Made by a program: the position numbers and the translations under genes
Shown: positions 44,994 to 53,359 of the stretch, piece after piece
Layout: each line of letters starts with the position of its first letter
How positions within the stretch are numbered: position 1 is the first letter of the stretch
NCBI GenBank assembly: GCA_038243635.1
Contig: JBBSQW010000005.1
Coordinates: forward strand, 1-64,000
Reading direction: 5' to 3'
From: Pseudopedobacter sp038243635
GTDB taxonomy: Bacteria; Bacteroidota; Bacteroidia; Sphingobacteriales; Sphingobacteriaceae
DNA: 64,000 nt
The notes under the pieces: model-generated
Databases searched by the model: none
The model's input: the letters and a program-made list of their open reading frames with translations, nothing else
What the model was told of the DNA's origin: nothing

Positions 44994-45875
44994 TTACTCT
45001 GGCACATACATATCAACTAAAATATACCACTTACTTTCTTCGTCTTTTTCCCAAATTCTAATATAGTTGTATTTGGTTGTACCAACCGTAGCTTTTCCGT
45101 TCGTAAAAGCTAGATCTCCGCTAAAAGCCCGGTCAACAAAAGTAGGGTTGGAAACAACACGTTGATTTTTGTCGGTGATAAAATTTATTGCTTGTTGTTT
45201 TCCGATAAATGGCGATTCATCAGGAAAGTACAACCTAATATCATCTGCGTAATATTCTGAAAAGTTTTTATTTCCTGATTTGGTGAGCGCTTTACTAAAA
45301 AGTAAATCTGTGCTGAAGACAATATCTTCACGCATTTTTATTTTTTTAGGACCTATAAGTTTTGGGTATTTATAATTTGAAGGGTTGACAAACCTAGGTT
45401 CAGCCTCAATTAAAGGTTTCTTGTGAGCAATACAAGCATCTAAAGCTAATCGCCATTTTCTATTTGTTTCTGCCTTCCATACCGAAAGATAATGTCCATA
45501 ACTCCGCTCATCATCTTTCTTTACGGTGTATAAGCCAGCTGTAAAACCAAAATAACCATCCTTAGAAATGAATGCGAAATCTGGGTTACGTTTTAACTCA
45601 AAATCAGCGGCTTCCTGTTTGCTGTAATAATCAATAATATTTAGTGGGTTGGGCTTAAAAGTTACACCGTTTTTGTCGGCCATTTCTACAAAAGATTGAT
45701 TTAAACCTTTTTTTGCAGCCAAATTATTAAAATAGGTTTCTGTTTTAACCAAAGATTTTACGGTGCCATCTGTTTTTTGTGCAAAAGAATAAGGAACTAA
45801 AAACGCGATAATGGAAAATAATGTAAAAGCACATTTAATGTGGTAGATATTTGCAAAATAAAATATATTGTTCAT
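44994..45875 (-). CDS. Secreted protein with SnoaL/DUF4440-like (NTF2-fold) halves
   Basis: Exported protein of 293 residues with a signal peptide (ending VPYSFAQ, about residue 33; a shorter start is possible). Two related halves are visible. The first (about 45-150) has FISKDGYFGFTAGLYTVKKDD and YGHYLSVWKAETNRKWRLALDACI. The second (about 190-293) has YYADDIRLYFPDESPFIGKQQAINFI, YNYIRIWEKDEESKWYILVDM. The pattern fits NTF2-like folds of the SnoaL/DUF4440 group, which bind small hydrophobic ligands. The activity is unknown. It stands alone, and an incomplete LacI-like half site lies just upstream. Confidence 0.62.
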   Translation of the reverse strand: MNNIFYFANIYHIKCAFTLFSIIAFLVPYSFAQKTDGTVKSLVKTETYFNNLAAKKGLNQSFVEMADKNGVTFKPNPLNIIDYYSKQEAADFELKRNPDFAFISKDGYFGFTAGLYTVKKDDERSYGHYLSVWKAETNRKWRLALDACIAHKKPLIEAEPRFVNPSNYKYPKLIGPKKIKMREDIVFSTDLLFSKALTKSGNKNFSEYYADDIRLYFPDESPFIGKQQAINFITDKNQRVVSNPTFVDRAFSGDLAFTNGKATVGTTKYNYIRIWEKDEESKWYILVDMYVPE

Positions 45876-45980
45876 GTGTTTATTGGAAACGTTAAATGGA
45901 AATTCAGTTTAGCTATAAATTAGTTGGAGCTACAAAAAGAATTTAAGCAAAGTAAATATAATGCCAAAAACACCGATTAC

Positions 45981-45994
45981 CGGAAACGATTGCA
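45981..45994 (+). promoter_or_regulatory. LacI-family-type operator upstream of kduD
   Basis: CGGAAACGATTGCA, read on the other strand as TGCAATCGTTTCCG, matches the LacI-family core TGnAAnCGnTTnCA at nine of ten fixed positions. It lies 113 bases before kduD. LacI-type repressors commonly control uronate and pectin genes in Bacteroidota and Proteobacteria. No LacI regulator gene is in this window. Confidence 0.5.
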
Positions 45995-46106
45995 TAAATA
46001 AATACCTCCATTTCGGCGTTCAAACAATTTAAAATCAGTAATCTTGTTAAAGGCATTAGTCTGCAAACCAGCCGAGAGGTGCTTTTATAAGCCAAAAGAT
46101 ATTATA

Positions 46107-46868
46107 ATGAGTTTATTTGATTTAAGTGGTAAAGTTGCCTTAGTTACCGGATGTAACAGAGGTATAGGAAAAGGAATGGCCTTAGCTTTGGCAAAAGCCG
46201 GAGCGGATATTATAGGCGTATCCGCTAGTATGCCGTTAAGTGGAAGCGAAACTGAGCTTGAAGTACAAAAATTAGGTAAAACGTTCAAAGCTTATCAATG
46301 TAATTTTGCCGATAGAACATCTTTAGAAGCATTTATTGAAAAAGTGAAGGCAGAAAACCCAGTGATAGATATATTGGTAAACAATGCCGGAACCATAGAA
46401 AGAGCACCAATTGCCGAACATCCGAATGAAATGTGGGACACTGTTTTAGCCATTAATCTTGATGCACCATTTATTATAACCAGAGAAATAGGGAAAAGAA
46501 TGGTAGAGCAAGGTTCGGGAAAAATAATATTCACAGCCTCTCTTTTAACTTTCCAAGGTGGTATTACGGTGCCAGGTTACGCGGCAAGTAAAGGCGCTAT
46601 AGGTAGTTTAGTTAAAGCATTTGCTAACGAATGGGCATCAAAAGGTGTAAACGTAAACGCAGTTGCTCCAGGTTATATCGCTACAGATAATACGGAAGCA
46701 TTACGTAACGATGAAGAAAGAAATAAATCTATTTTATCCAGAATACCTGCCGGCAGATGGGGAACGCCAGAAGATTTTGGTGGTGTAACCGTTTTCTTAG
46801 CTTCAAAAGCAGCAGATTATGTACACGGAACGGTAATCACCGTTGATGGTGGATGGATGGGGCGTTAA
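46107..46868 (+). CDS. kduD: 2-dehydro-3-deoxy-D-gluconate 5-dehydrogenase (SDR)
   Basis: Short-chain dehydrogenase that interconverts 2,5-diketo-3-deoxygluconate and 2-keto-3-deoxygluconate with NAD(H) in unsaturated uronate breakdown. I begin at ATG 46107 (MSLFDLSGKVALVTG), giving 253 residues. An upstream TTG frame adds 21 residues without likeness. Motifs: VTGCNRGIGKGMA for the cofactor, LVNNAG, catalytic Ser followed by YAASKGA with the Tyr and Lys, and the C-terminal VHGTVITVDGGWMGR. The match to KduD is specific, and kduI lies next to it. Confidence 0.93.
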   Translation: MSLFDLSGKVALVTGCNRGIGKGMALALAKAGADIIGVSASMPLSGSETELEVQKLGKTFKAYQCNFADRTSLEAFIEKVKAENPVIDILVNNAGTIERAPIAEHPNEMWDTVLAINLDAPFIITREIGKRMVEQGSGKIIFTASLLTFQGGITVPGYAASKGAIGSLVKAFANEWASKGVNVNAVAPGYIATDNTEALRNDEERNKSILSRIPAGRWGTPEDFGGVTVFLASKAADYVHGTVITVDGGWMGR

Positions 46869-46878
46869 TTTTCATTAA

Positions 46879-46925
46879 GCAATGCGGAAAGCTAAAAGCT
46901 CAATGCCGAAAGCTAAGCCGATTAA
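46879..46925. repeat. Low-complexity AAAGCT repeat between kduD and kduI
   Basis: GCGGAAAGCTAAAAGCTCAATGCCGAAAGCTAAGCC is an array of GAAAGCT/AAAAGCT words. It resembles the text-like low-complexity repeats elsewhere in the window (12545, 63121). No coding sense. Confidence 0.5.
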
Positions 46926-46969
46926 TTAATAAAAAAAAGCTACTTAAGGATTAAAAAAAAATTAAAGCC

Positions 46970-47800
46970 ATGAAACAGAGATATCATAACAGCCAGAAAG
47001 AAGTAAAGGGAATGAACACTGCGGAACTGCGTGAACAATTTCTGATTGAAGACTTAATGACTAGCGGTGAAATTAGATTCACTTATAGCCATTACGATAG
47101 AGTGATTGTTGGTGGTGCTATACCAACAATTGGTAGTTTAAGTTTAGAAAACTTTCCAATGTTAAAAGCCGATTTCTTTTTAGAAAGAAGAGAAATGGGC
47201 GTAATTAACGTAGCTGGAGCAGGAACCATCAGTGTTGATGGTAAAACTTACGACTTAGCAAAAAAAGATTGTTTATACATTAGCAGAGGAAGTAAAGACA
47301 TTAGTTTTTCTTCTAAAGATGCGAGCGCACCAGCAGAGTTTTACATTTTATCTGCACCTGCACACAAAGAATACCCAACTACTTTGATGAAAGAAGCAGA
47401 CGCTACTCCCGTAGTTTTAGGTTCTGCAGAAACATCAAACCACAGAACAATCCATAAATATATATACGCAGACGGGATACAAAGTTGCCAGTTGGTAATG
47501 GGTTTAACCACCCTAACAACAGGTAGCGTTTGGAACACCATGCCTTCTCACGTACATGATAGAAGGATGGAAGCTTATTTCTACTTTGATTTAGCAGCAG
47601 ACCAAACTGTTTTCCATTTCATGGGCGAACCACAAGAAACTCGTCACATGACGGTTCATAACAACCAAGCGATTATTAGCCCACCATGGTCAATCCACTC
47701 TGGTTGCGCTACTGCTAGTTATTCATTTATTTGGGGAATGGGCGGTGAAAACCAGGATTATGGTGATATGGATCCAGTTGCAATCATTGATTTAAAATAA
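46970..47800 (+). CDS. kduI: 5-dehydro-4-deoxy-D-glucuronate isomerase
   Basis: Cupin-fold, zinc-dependent isomerase that converts 5-keto-4-deoxyuronate, from pectin or other polyuronide lyase products, to 2,5-diketo-3-deoxygluconate, the KduD substrate. The 276 residues are the usual length. MPSHVHDRRMEAYFYFDL holds two histidines and the glutamate of the metal site, and PPWSIHSGCATASYSFIWGMGGEN supplies the fourth ligand. The N-terminal MKQRYHNSQKEVKGMNTAELREQFLI is typical. A T-rich imperfect hairpin around 47813-47875 may follow the gene. Confidence 0.95.
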   Translation: MKQRYHNSQKEVKGMNTAELREQFLIEDLMTSGEIRFTYSHYDRVIVGGAIPTIGSLSLENFPMLKADFFLERREMGVINVAGAGTISVDGKTYDLAKKDCLYISRGSKDISFSSKDASAPAEFYILSAPAHKEYPTTLMKEADATPVVLGSAETSNHRTIHKYIYADGIQSCQLVMGLTTLTTGSVWNTMPSHVHDRRMEAYFYFDLAADQTVFHFMGEPQETRHMTVHNNQAIISPPWSIHSGCATASYSFIWGMGGENQDYGDMDPVAIIDLK

Positions 47801-47915
47801 TCAAAAATTTAGCCTCCCTTTCATTGTTAAAAATTGGTTAGGTTCTAATGAAATTTATGGGGGGTTTTTCTTTTTCGATGATAGAAATCCTGTTAAAATA
47901 TAAAATAGCATAAAA

Positions 47916-49322
47916 ATGAAAGACGGAAATGTTATACCCGACGATTTTTTGTTGTACTCCGAAAGCGCCAGAATTCTTTACCACAACTACGCTAAAGACC
48001 TACCAATAATTGATTATCATAATCACTTGCCTCCCAATGAGATAGCTGAAAATAAGAACTTTAAAACCATGACAGAAATCTGGTTAAAAGGTGATCATTA
48101 TAAGTGGAGAGCGATGCGGACTTTGGCAGTGGATGAGCGTTTTATTACTGGAAATTCAACCGACGAAGAAAAGTTTATGGCTTGGGCAAAAATAGTTCCG
48201 GCAACCGTTAGAAATCCGTTATTTCATTGGAGCCACATGGAACTTAAAAACCCGTTTGGTGTCAATAAGTTTTTAAATGAGAAATCGGCAAAAGAAATTT
48301 ATGAGCATGGTAACCAGTTATTGGCTCAAGATGATTTCTCTACGCAAGGTTTGTTGAAGAAATTCAACGTTAAAATGGTGGGTACTACAGATGACCCAAC
48401 AGATTCTTTGGAACATCATAAAGCATTAATTGATCAAAATTTTGAAGTAAAGGTAAAGCCGTCTTTCCGTCCGGATAAATCTTTCGCTATCGCAGAGGTT
48501 GTTACTTATAGAACTTACATTCAAAAGCTTTCAACTGTTTCTGGTGTGCAAATTACTGATGTTGAGTCTTTAATTGCTGCTTTACGTAACAGAATCGAGT
48601 TTTTCGCAGCTCATGGAGCGTCTATCTCAGATCATGGTTTAAACCAAATTCCTTCAAAAGTAACATTAACCGATGCGCAAAAATCCGAATTTAGTAAACT
48701 TCTAAAAGGCGATGTGGACAATTATTCGGATGCTGATGCTTTTGCCGGTTATGTGCTAACAGAACTTTGCAAAATCTATCATGAAAAAGGCTGGGTACAA
48801 CAGTTTCATTTAGGTGCAATTAGAAACAATAACTACGGCATGATCCAAAAAATAGGACCAGATACTGGCTTTGACTCTATCGGCGATTATTCACATGCGC
48901 AAAGCTTGTCTAATTTCTTAGGTAACTTAAGTTTGGAAGATCAGCTGGCAAAGACCATAATTTACAATCTTAATCCAGCAGATAATGACGTTTTTGCAAC
49001 CATGGTAGGAAACTTTGCTGATGGTAAAACAAAAGGAAAAGTCCAATTTGGTTCTGGCTGGTGGTTTTTAGACCAAAAAGACGGAATGGAAAAACAATTG
49101 ACTTCCTTATCAAACATGGGGGTGTTAAGCACTTTTGTTGGTATGTTGACAGATTCACGTAGCTTTCTTTCGTTCCCTCGTCATGAATATTTTAGAAGAA
49201 TTCTTTGTAACTTATTAGGTGCCGAAATGGAAAACGGACAGGTACCTAATGATGAAGCTTGGATTGGCGGTATTGTTAGTGACATCTGCTACAATAACGC
49301 AAAAGAATATTTTGGGTTGTAA
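47916..49322 (+). CDS. uxaC: Glucuronate/galacturonate isomerase
   Basis: Uronate isomerase of the amidohydrolase-like family: converts D-glucuronate to fructuronate and D-galacturonate to tagaturonate. The 468 residues show DLPIIDYHNHLPPNEIAENK with the metal-binding histidines near the start, FNVKMVGTTDDPTDSLEHH, QFHLGAIRNNNYGM, and SFLSFPRHEYFRRILCNLLG with further active-site residues. Length is normal. The following steps (reductases and dehydratases uxaB/uxaA or uxuA/uxuB) are not in the window. Confidence 0.95.
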   Translation: MKDGNVIPDDFLLYSESARILYHNYAKDLPIIDYHNHLPPNEIAENKNFKTMTEIWLKGDHYKWRAMRTLAVDERFITGNSTDEEKFMAWAKIVPATVRNPLFHWSHMELKNPFGVNKFLNEKSAKEIYEHGNQLLAQDDFSTQGLLKKFNVKMVGTTDDPTDSLEHHKALIDQNFEVKVKPSFRPDKSFAIAEVVTYRTYIQKLSTVSGVQITDVESLIAALRNRIEFFAAHGASISDHGLNQIPSKVTLTDAQKSEFSKLLKGDVDNYSDADAFAGYVLTELCKIYHEKGWVQQFHLGAIRNNNYGMIQKIGPDTGFDSIGDYSHAQSLSNFLGNLSLEDQLAKTIIYNLNPADNDVFATMVGNFADGKTKGKVQFGSGWWFLDQKDGMEKQLTSLSNMGVLSTFVGMLTDSRSFLSFPRHEYFRRILCNLLGAEMENGQVPNDEAWIGGIVSDICYNNAKEYFGL

Positions 49323-49355
49323 GAATATTTGGGCGTTTTAACAGGCTATTCGCTA

Positions 49356-49400
49356 TATCTTTTTTTTTCACTCTAAGTGGAGTCGAAGAGACAAAAAAAG
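49356..49400. repeat. Degenerate copy of the GAGTCGAAGA dispersed repeat
   Basis: TTTTTTTTCACTCTAAGTGGAGTCGAAGAGACAAAAAAAGG resembles the copy at 703-735 near nuoG, with the same core flanked by T and A runs. Seen only by eye. Confidence 0.45.
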
Positions 49401-49458
49401 GATGTCGCTACTATCCTTAACGCAAATTCCAATCGTCTTTAAAATAATTGTTTCTATT

Positions 49459-49498
49459 AAATAGGCATAACCATCTTTCGGTTTATGCCTATTTTTTT
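49459..49498 (+). terminator. Terminator downstream of uxaC
   Basis: AAATAGGCATAACC and GGTTTATGCCTATTT form a stem of about 14 pairs with one bulged base, a 7-base loop and a T7 tail. It ends the kduD-kduI-uxaC transcript and separates it from the kinase remnant. Confidence 0.75.
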
Positions 49499-49520
49499 AA
49501 AGCTCACAACAGCAAAACTT

Positions 49521-49592
49521 CCTTGTGGTAGGTGTTATCACCACACCACAATACACCGTATAACGCAGTTGATGATAACACCTACCGCAAGG
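49521..49592. repeat. Long inverted repeat before the kinase remnant
   Basis: CCTTGTGGTAGGTGTTATCA (49521-49540) and TGATAACACCTACCGCAAGG (49573-49592) are inverted 20-base arms with one G-T type mismatch, around a 32-base loop. It may be a short non-autonomous repeat element or a hairpin in the 5' leader, 16 bases before the ATG at 49609. Confidence 0.65.
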
Positions 49593-49608
49593 ATTAAATA
49601 AATAACAG

Positions 49609-50076
49609 ATGAAAAAAGTACTTTCCTTTGGTGAATTATTGTTAAGAGTATCGCCGTCTCCCATCAACGATCGAAACTCTGACGAGGATATCCACAGCAA
49701 AGGTAAGCGAGAAGATTATTTAGCGCATGCGGAACTCACATCGAAAGAAATAATCCAAAAATTCCCTAAAGTAAAAAGTGTAGCTAATACTTTCAGGTTT
49801 GACAGTGATGCCAATGAGTTACGATATTATACTAGCCTATTTACCGACGGGAAATCTTATCAATCCCAAGAATTAAGTTGCGAAGGCGTAGTTGATCGGT
49901 CTGGTAGCGGAGATTGTTTTATGGCAGGATTAATCTATGGCTTCTATAATAAAAACCAACCGCAAGCAATTATAGATTACGCTACTTCTGCGGCCTTTGG
50001 CAAATTACAAGAACAGGGCGATGCTACTGGGCAAGATGTGTTGACGGTTAAAAAAGGGAGTGTGGGAAATGATTAA
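49609..50076 (+). pseudogene. kdgK: 2-keto-3-deoxygluconate kinase with internal in-frame deletion
   Basis: PfkB-family sugar kinase reduced to 155 residues; intact family members have about 330-345. The start MKKVLSFGELLLRVSP is the normal N-terminus. Within about ten residues the sequence jumps to DEDIHSKGKREDYLAHAELTSKEI, which lies in the C-terminal half of homologues. The middle, including the substrate-binding lid and most of the sugar site, is absent. The C-terminal signature DRSGSGDCFMAGL with the catalytic aspartate is kept. The frame is still open, so a short protein may be made, but kinase activity is unlikely. The neighbours kduD, kduI and uxaC support the KdgK identity. Confidence 0.85.
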
Positions 50077-50089
50077 AGCCATATAAGCC

Positions 50090-50437
50090 TTATTCTATCG
50101 TAACACTTCCATTATTTTTGACAACCAAAAAAACGTTGTTTTTTGAACCAACAATTTTCACATTAGCAGTAATTTCTAGATTTGACTTGGTTAAACAACT
50201 AAAACCGTAATTACCTGCTTGTATCTGCAACACTTTAGATTGCTCCATAACCTCAAGCTTTCCTATTTTTTGATTTGAAAGCATAACAGAATCCAATCGT
50301 TCAAAATATTCATTTTGGATTATAACATTTGCGGTGGGTAAAACGGGCTCTTTCTTACAGCCCCATAAGCAAAAACTAATTAGACCAAAATTTATTATTA
50401 GTAGCCTTATACCAAGACAGTGTTTTATAGTACTCAT
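50090..50437 (-). CDS. Small lipoprotein, unknown, overlapping the C11 protease gene
   Basis: A 115-residue predicted lipoprotein (signal ending FCLWGCKKE) from ATG 50437; an upstream start at 50479 would lengthen the cytoplasmic part and spoil the signal. The rest is a small beta-rich domain (NVIIQNEYFERLDSVMLSNQKIG and IQAGNYGFSCLTKSNLEITANVKIVG) of unknown family. Its first 62 bases lie inside the end of the C11 protease gene in another frame, so translation is probably coupled and the two proteins may act together. Confidence 0.6.
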   Translation of the reverse strand: MSTIKHCLGIRLLIINFGLISFCLWGCKKEPVLPTANVIIQNEYFERLDSVMLSNQKIGKLEVMEQSKVLQIQAGNYGFSCLTKSNLEITANVKIVGSKNNVFLVVKNNGSVTIE

Positions 50438-51644
50438 TAACTTTGCTATTGTTTGATATGCTCTTTGGAATATATACACTTAAGCCATTTACTTCTTTTA
50501 ATTCTAGACTGCCCATAATTTTTTGAGAATGTTTCTCAAATAAAATAGTATTTGTCCATAAACTATTAAACTTAGCATTTAACTCGTCATTTTGGTGTGC
50601 CGATATTAGGTTTGAATAGAAACTCTTTAAATCGAAGAAAAGATTTCCATTTAAACGATCGTATTGCTGTAATTTAATTGGACTATACGCTTTACTGGTA
50701 TCAGAAGCGTCATTTTTAAATTGTTTGTGGATATCGGCAATTAACAAAGATAAATTTTCCAGTTGACTTGTATTTATAACCGAGATGGTATAAGATTTAA
50801 AATCCCCTTTCTGTTGTTCATAATATTCGGCATATTTTTCGGCTATTTCTTTTGGGTCACTATTACTTTGAAATAATTTAGTGACTGTATCGTATGGGAA
50901 CCCGGTAGAAGAAATTTCGGCGGGCGAGCTAATGATGTAGTTGCAACTATGTCTTAAAGCATAAGCTACCTCTACACCACCCATAAAACAAGCATCAAAT
51001 GTTATCGTATTAAAATGCCAGTTGTCCAAGGTTTTAGCTAACGCAGAAATATCCATTTCTTCTGTTGCATTGTACTTTGATTTTAGGTCGTCCTCGTCTA
51101 ACCCAAAACTTAAGGTAGAATTAACAGGGTGCTGTTTATGGCTTTTTATTAAGCTATCTGCTGATGATAATGAAGTGTTAATAGGCAGCCATCCGCTACC
51201 ATGCGACCATAATACAAGATTATCGATATTTTGGTTATTACTTTTTGCAATACCACGCACATCGTTAAGTACCGTTGTTAAAACATTAGGGTCGCAAGAA
51301 TTTTGCTCAGGATAAGTTTTGATAATAGGCGAAACCACATCGTTTGTACTATCTCTTTTTATCTTTAAAAGGTAAGGATGCGATGGTGTTCCAGTTCTAC
51401 CTTTATCAATATAAACATAGATATCTCCTTGTATGGTTGGGTCGAAACCTAATTCCATTTCATTCAGATCTTTGGTAGCAAAAAATGATAAATTGTTATC
51501 TGCAACCATATAAATCAGCGTTATCGATCTTGGATTTGAAAGGGTTTCAATTTTATCTTTTTTGCAAGAAACAACGAAGAGAATTGTAAAAAACATGTAT
51601 AAACATTGACAAAGTTTTTTTCTAAATACGGCTTGGTCTACCAT
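50376..51644 (-). CDS. Clostripain-family (peptidase C11) lipoprotein
   Basis: Cysteine peptidase of clan CD exported as a lipoprotein (signal ending FVVSCKKDK, Cys about 27). Catalytic residues of family C11 are visible: VLWSHGSGWLP with the histidine and TFDACFMGGVEVAYALR with the cysteine. The family start ITLIYMVADNNLSFFATKDLNEME is also present. The enzymes cut after Arg or Lys, and some need self-cleavage. At 422 residues it is a normal size. It forms a minus-strand group with a 308-residue lipoprotein upstream and a small overlapping lipoprotein downstream. Confidence 0.88.
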   Translation of the reverse strand: MVDQAVFRKKLCQCLYMFFTILFVVSCKKDKIETLSNPRSITLIYMVADNNLSFFATKDLNEMELGFDPTIQGDIYVYIDKGRTGTPSHPYLLKIKRDSTNDVVSPIIKTYPEQNSCDPNVLTTVLNDVRGIAKSNNQNIDNLVLWSHGSGWLPINTSLSSADSLIKSHKQHPVNSTLSFGLDEDDLKSKYNATEEMDISALAKTLDNWHFNTITFDACFMGGVEVAYALRHSCNYIISSPAEISSTGFPYDTVTKLFQSNSDPKEIAEKYAEYYEQQKGDFKSYTISVINTSQLENLSLLIADIHKQFKNDASDTSKAYSPIKLQQYDRLNGNLFFDLKSFYSNLISAHQNDELNAKFNSLWTNTILFEKHSQKIMGSLELKEVNGLSVYIPKSISNNSKVNEYYKTLSWYKATNNKFWSN

Positions 51645-51812
51645 TGGTCTGGTTCTTCGTTGATCTCTGCACTCACTATTGAATTGTTAAACGTCTTATT
51701 CCCCAAAAATTTATGACATGAATCTGCTCTAAAGGCACAATTATTCTCATGTTTGCTATGTTCATCTAGTGCGACAACGGAAGGTTATTGTAAGGTGTTG
51801 GTTTTTTAATAC

Positions 51813-52739
51813 TTACCACTTATCTGGCTCAATATCATCTACACTGCTTACACCGTTATAATCCAAATCGTCGGGAATGTTCAAAACCGGGGTCGATCTT
51901 ACTGACTGAAATGTTACTCCAGGACCAATTACGCCATAATAATCAGCTATAGGTATTGCGCCAGCAGGAATTTTTATTGGCCAGTTTTTTAAGCGTGTGT
52001 TTTGGTGCTTTGTCAAATAACTAAGGTATAAAATAGTATCTTTTGACCCTGCGTATTCGTTCCGATATAATTTAGTCACTTCACTCAAAGTGTATGGAAT
52101 GTTTACCGTTACATTGCCTACCTTGTTATTTATGAACGATATTCCAGTTTCGTAACAGGAATACTTATTGTCCACTTCGTATCGAAGTACCTGAAGATTA
52201 GATACGTTTACCTTTCTATCGGGATGTAATAAGTAGTAAATAGGTGCATTGTTAAAAATAGGTCGAGGACTATGAACAATTCTAAGATTGCAATCATAGC
52301 CATCAGATAAAGATTTTTCTAAACCGTCGCAATCACCATAAACTAAGTTTTGTGTACCTGCTATAAAATATTCAATAGGTTTTGTTGAATGGTTAATGAT
52401 TTTTACAAATGAGTTTTCTGCAATGCCATATTTTTTATAGATAAGATATCGAAAAGTATTGGAGTGATGGGTGGGATATGTTTTTTGAACATCAACATTA
52501 ACTTCATGATTTCCAAACTCGTAAGGTGGTGTAATCCATTCGTGAAAAACGATGTTGTTTCCGTTGTTATCCAATTTAGTATAATAAAGTTCCACATACG
52601 CCTTTGATGAGTCTGGCCCTGTGATTCCAAATATGTTAAATTTTACCTTTGTCGTTTTAACAGGCTCATCTAAAGGTGCTTTTGGGCAAGCACATAATAA
52701 CAAAATAATGGGTACAAATAAAAAAGTGAATCTTTTCAT
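51813..52739 (-). CDS. Lipoprotein, unknown
   Basis: I do not recognise this protein. It is 308 residues with a clear lipoprotein signal (FLFVPIILLLCACPKAP). The mature part is beta-rich and contains YVELYYTKLDNNGNNIVFHEW, YGDCDGLEKSLSDGYDCNLRIVHSP and ends in an acidic tail (LDYNGVSSVDDIEPDKW). It may be a surface or periplasmic binding protein. It lies 168 bases upstream of the C11 protease in the same direction, possibly in one transcript. Confidence 0.6.
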   Translation of the reverse strand: MKRFTFLFVPIILLLCACPKAPLDEPVKTTKVKFNIFGITGPDSSKAYVELYYTKLDNNGNNIVFHEWITPPYEFGNHEVNVDVQKTYPTHHSNTFRYLIYKKYGIAENSFVKIINHSTKPIEYFIAGTQNLVYGDCDGLEKSLSDGYDCNLRIVHSPRPIFNNAPIYYLLHPDRKVNVSNLQVLRYEVDNKYSCYETGISFINNKVGNVTVNIPYTLSEVTKLYRNEYAGSKDTILYLSYLTKHQNTRLKNWPIKIPAGAIPIADYYGVIGPGVTFQSVRSTPVLNIPDDLDYNGVSSVDDIEPDKW

Positions 52740-52796
52740 GACAACATTTTGACTACATAAAAATGATATATTTTAAAGAAAACAAGGGTTATTGGA

Positions 52797-53087
52797 TTAA
52801 TCTTCCACAAGTAAAAACGGCATATACCAATCCATTTGCTCCCAATTTGAATACCCTCGAGCTCTATTGAATTTGGAGCCGTTATCCGTTTGTAAGTAAT
52901 AGTAATTTCGCCAAAAATAGCTGCCTGTTTGATAAGTGCCGTAGCAGAGTGTCCAGTGAAGTTCTCCGTCTGACGTACACATTCTGATTACTGGACTGTT
53001 TGAATGTTTTATTTGGTCATAAGCGATATAACCAGGAAATTTTAATATCGGGTTAACACTGATACTGCCATTTGTCGCTAATAACAA
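52797..53087 (-). pseudogene. Probable C-terminal remnant of a papain-like cysteine peptidase
   Basis: A 96-residue frame that begins directly after a TAG stop with only a TTG as possible start and no upstream signal peptide. The text GYIAYDQIKHSNSPVIRM...GELHWTLCYGTYQTG resembles the histidine half of papain-like (C39/C10-type) peptidases, in which the histidine precedes a tryptophan-rich turn. The end YLQTDNGSKFNRARGYSNWEQMDWYMPFLLVED looks like a complete C-terminus. The cysteine half is not found upstream. It may be a broken gene, or an ORF not used at all. The family call is tentative. Confidence 0.4.
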
Positions 53088-53178
53088 CTAACAAACTGAT
53101 AAGTTGTAACATTCAATAAATACTTAGATTTTTTTTTCTGTTCGAATAATTTGCTAAAATGGTACGGCTTGTCAAACA

Positions 53179-53355
53179 TTAAGGGAGCAAATAGTCATAG
53201 GCTTTGCACCTAGACACCTTCAGTTCCTCAGGTGACCGTTTCCTAAACTTAGAGGTTTGACGTTGTGGTTTGTGAGAAGACGGAGTAGCTGCGAGAGTTA
53301 AATTATACTTAAAGTCGCAACTCTGAATAACAGTAAAATCTTTATTTCCACCCAC
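53179..53355 (-). CDS. Possible small protein of 58 residues
   Basis: From GTG 53355 a frame of 58 codons runs to TAA at 53179. It begins VGGNKDFTVIQSCDFK and ends KVSRCKAYDYLLP, with a basic middle (KPQRQTSKFRKRSPEE). No family is recognised and the start is weak. In its favour it is the only notable frame in an 800-base gap, and its codon and residue makeup looks natural. Against it, there is no clear promoter and the gap also holds degenerate repeats, so it could be repeat-derived or a structured RNA. Confidence 0.35.
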   Translation of the reverse strand: MGGNKDFTVIQSCDFKYNLTLAATPSSHKPQRQTSKFRKRSPEELKVSRCKAYDYLLP

Positions 53356-53359
53356 GGTT

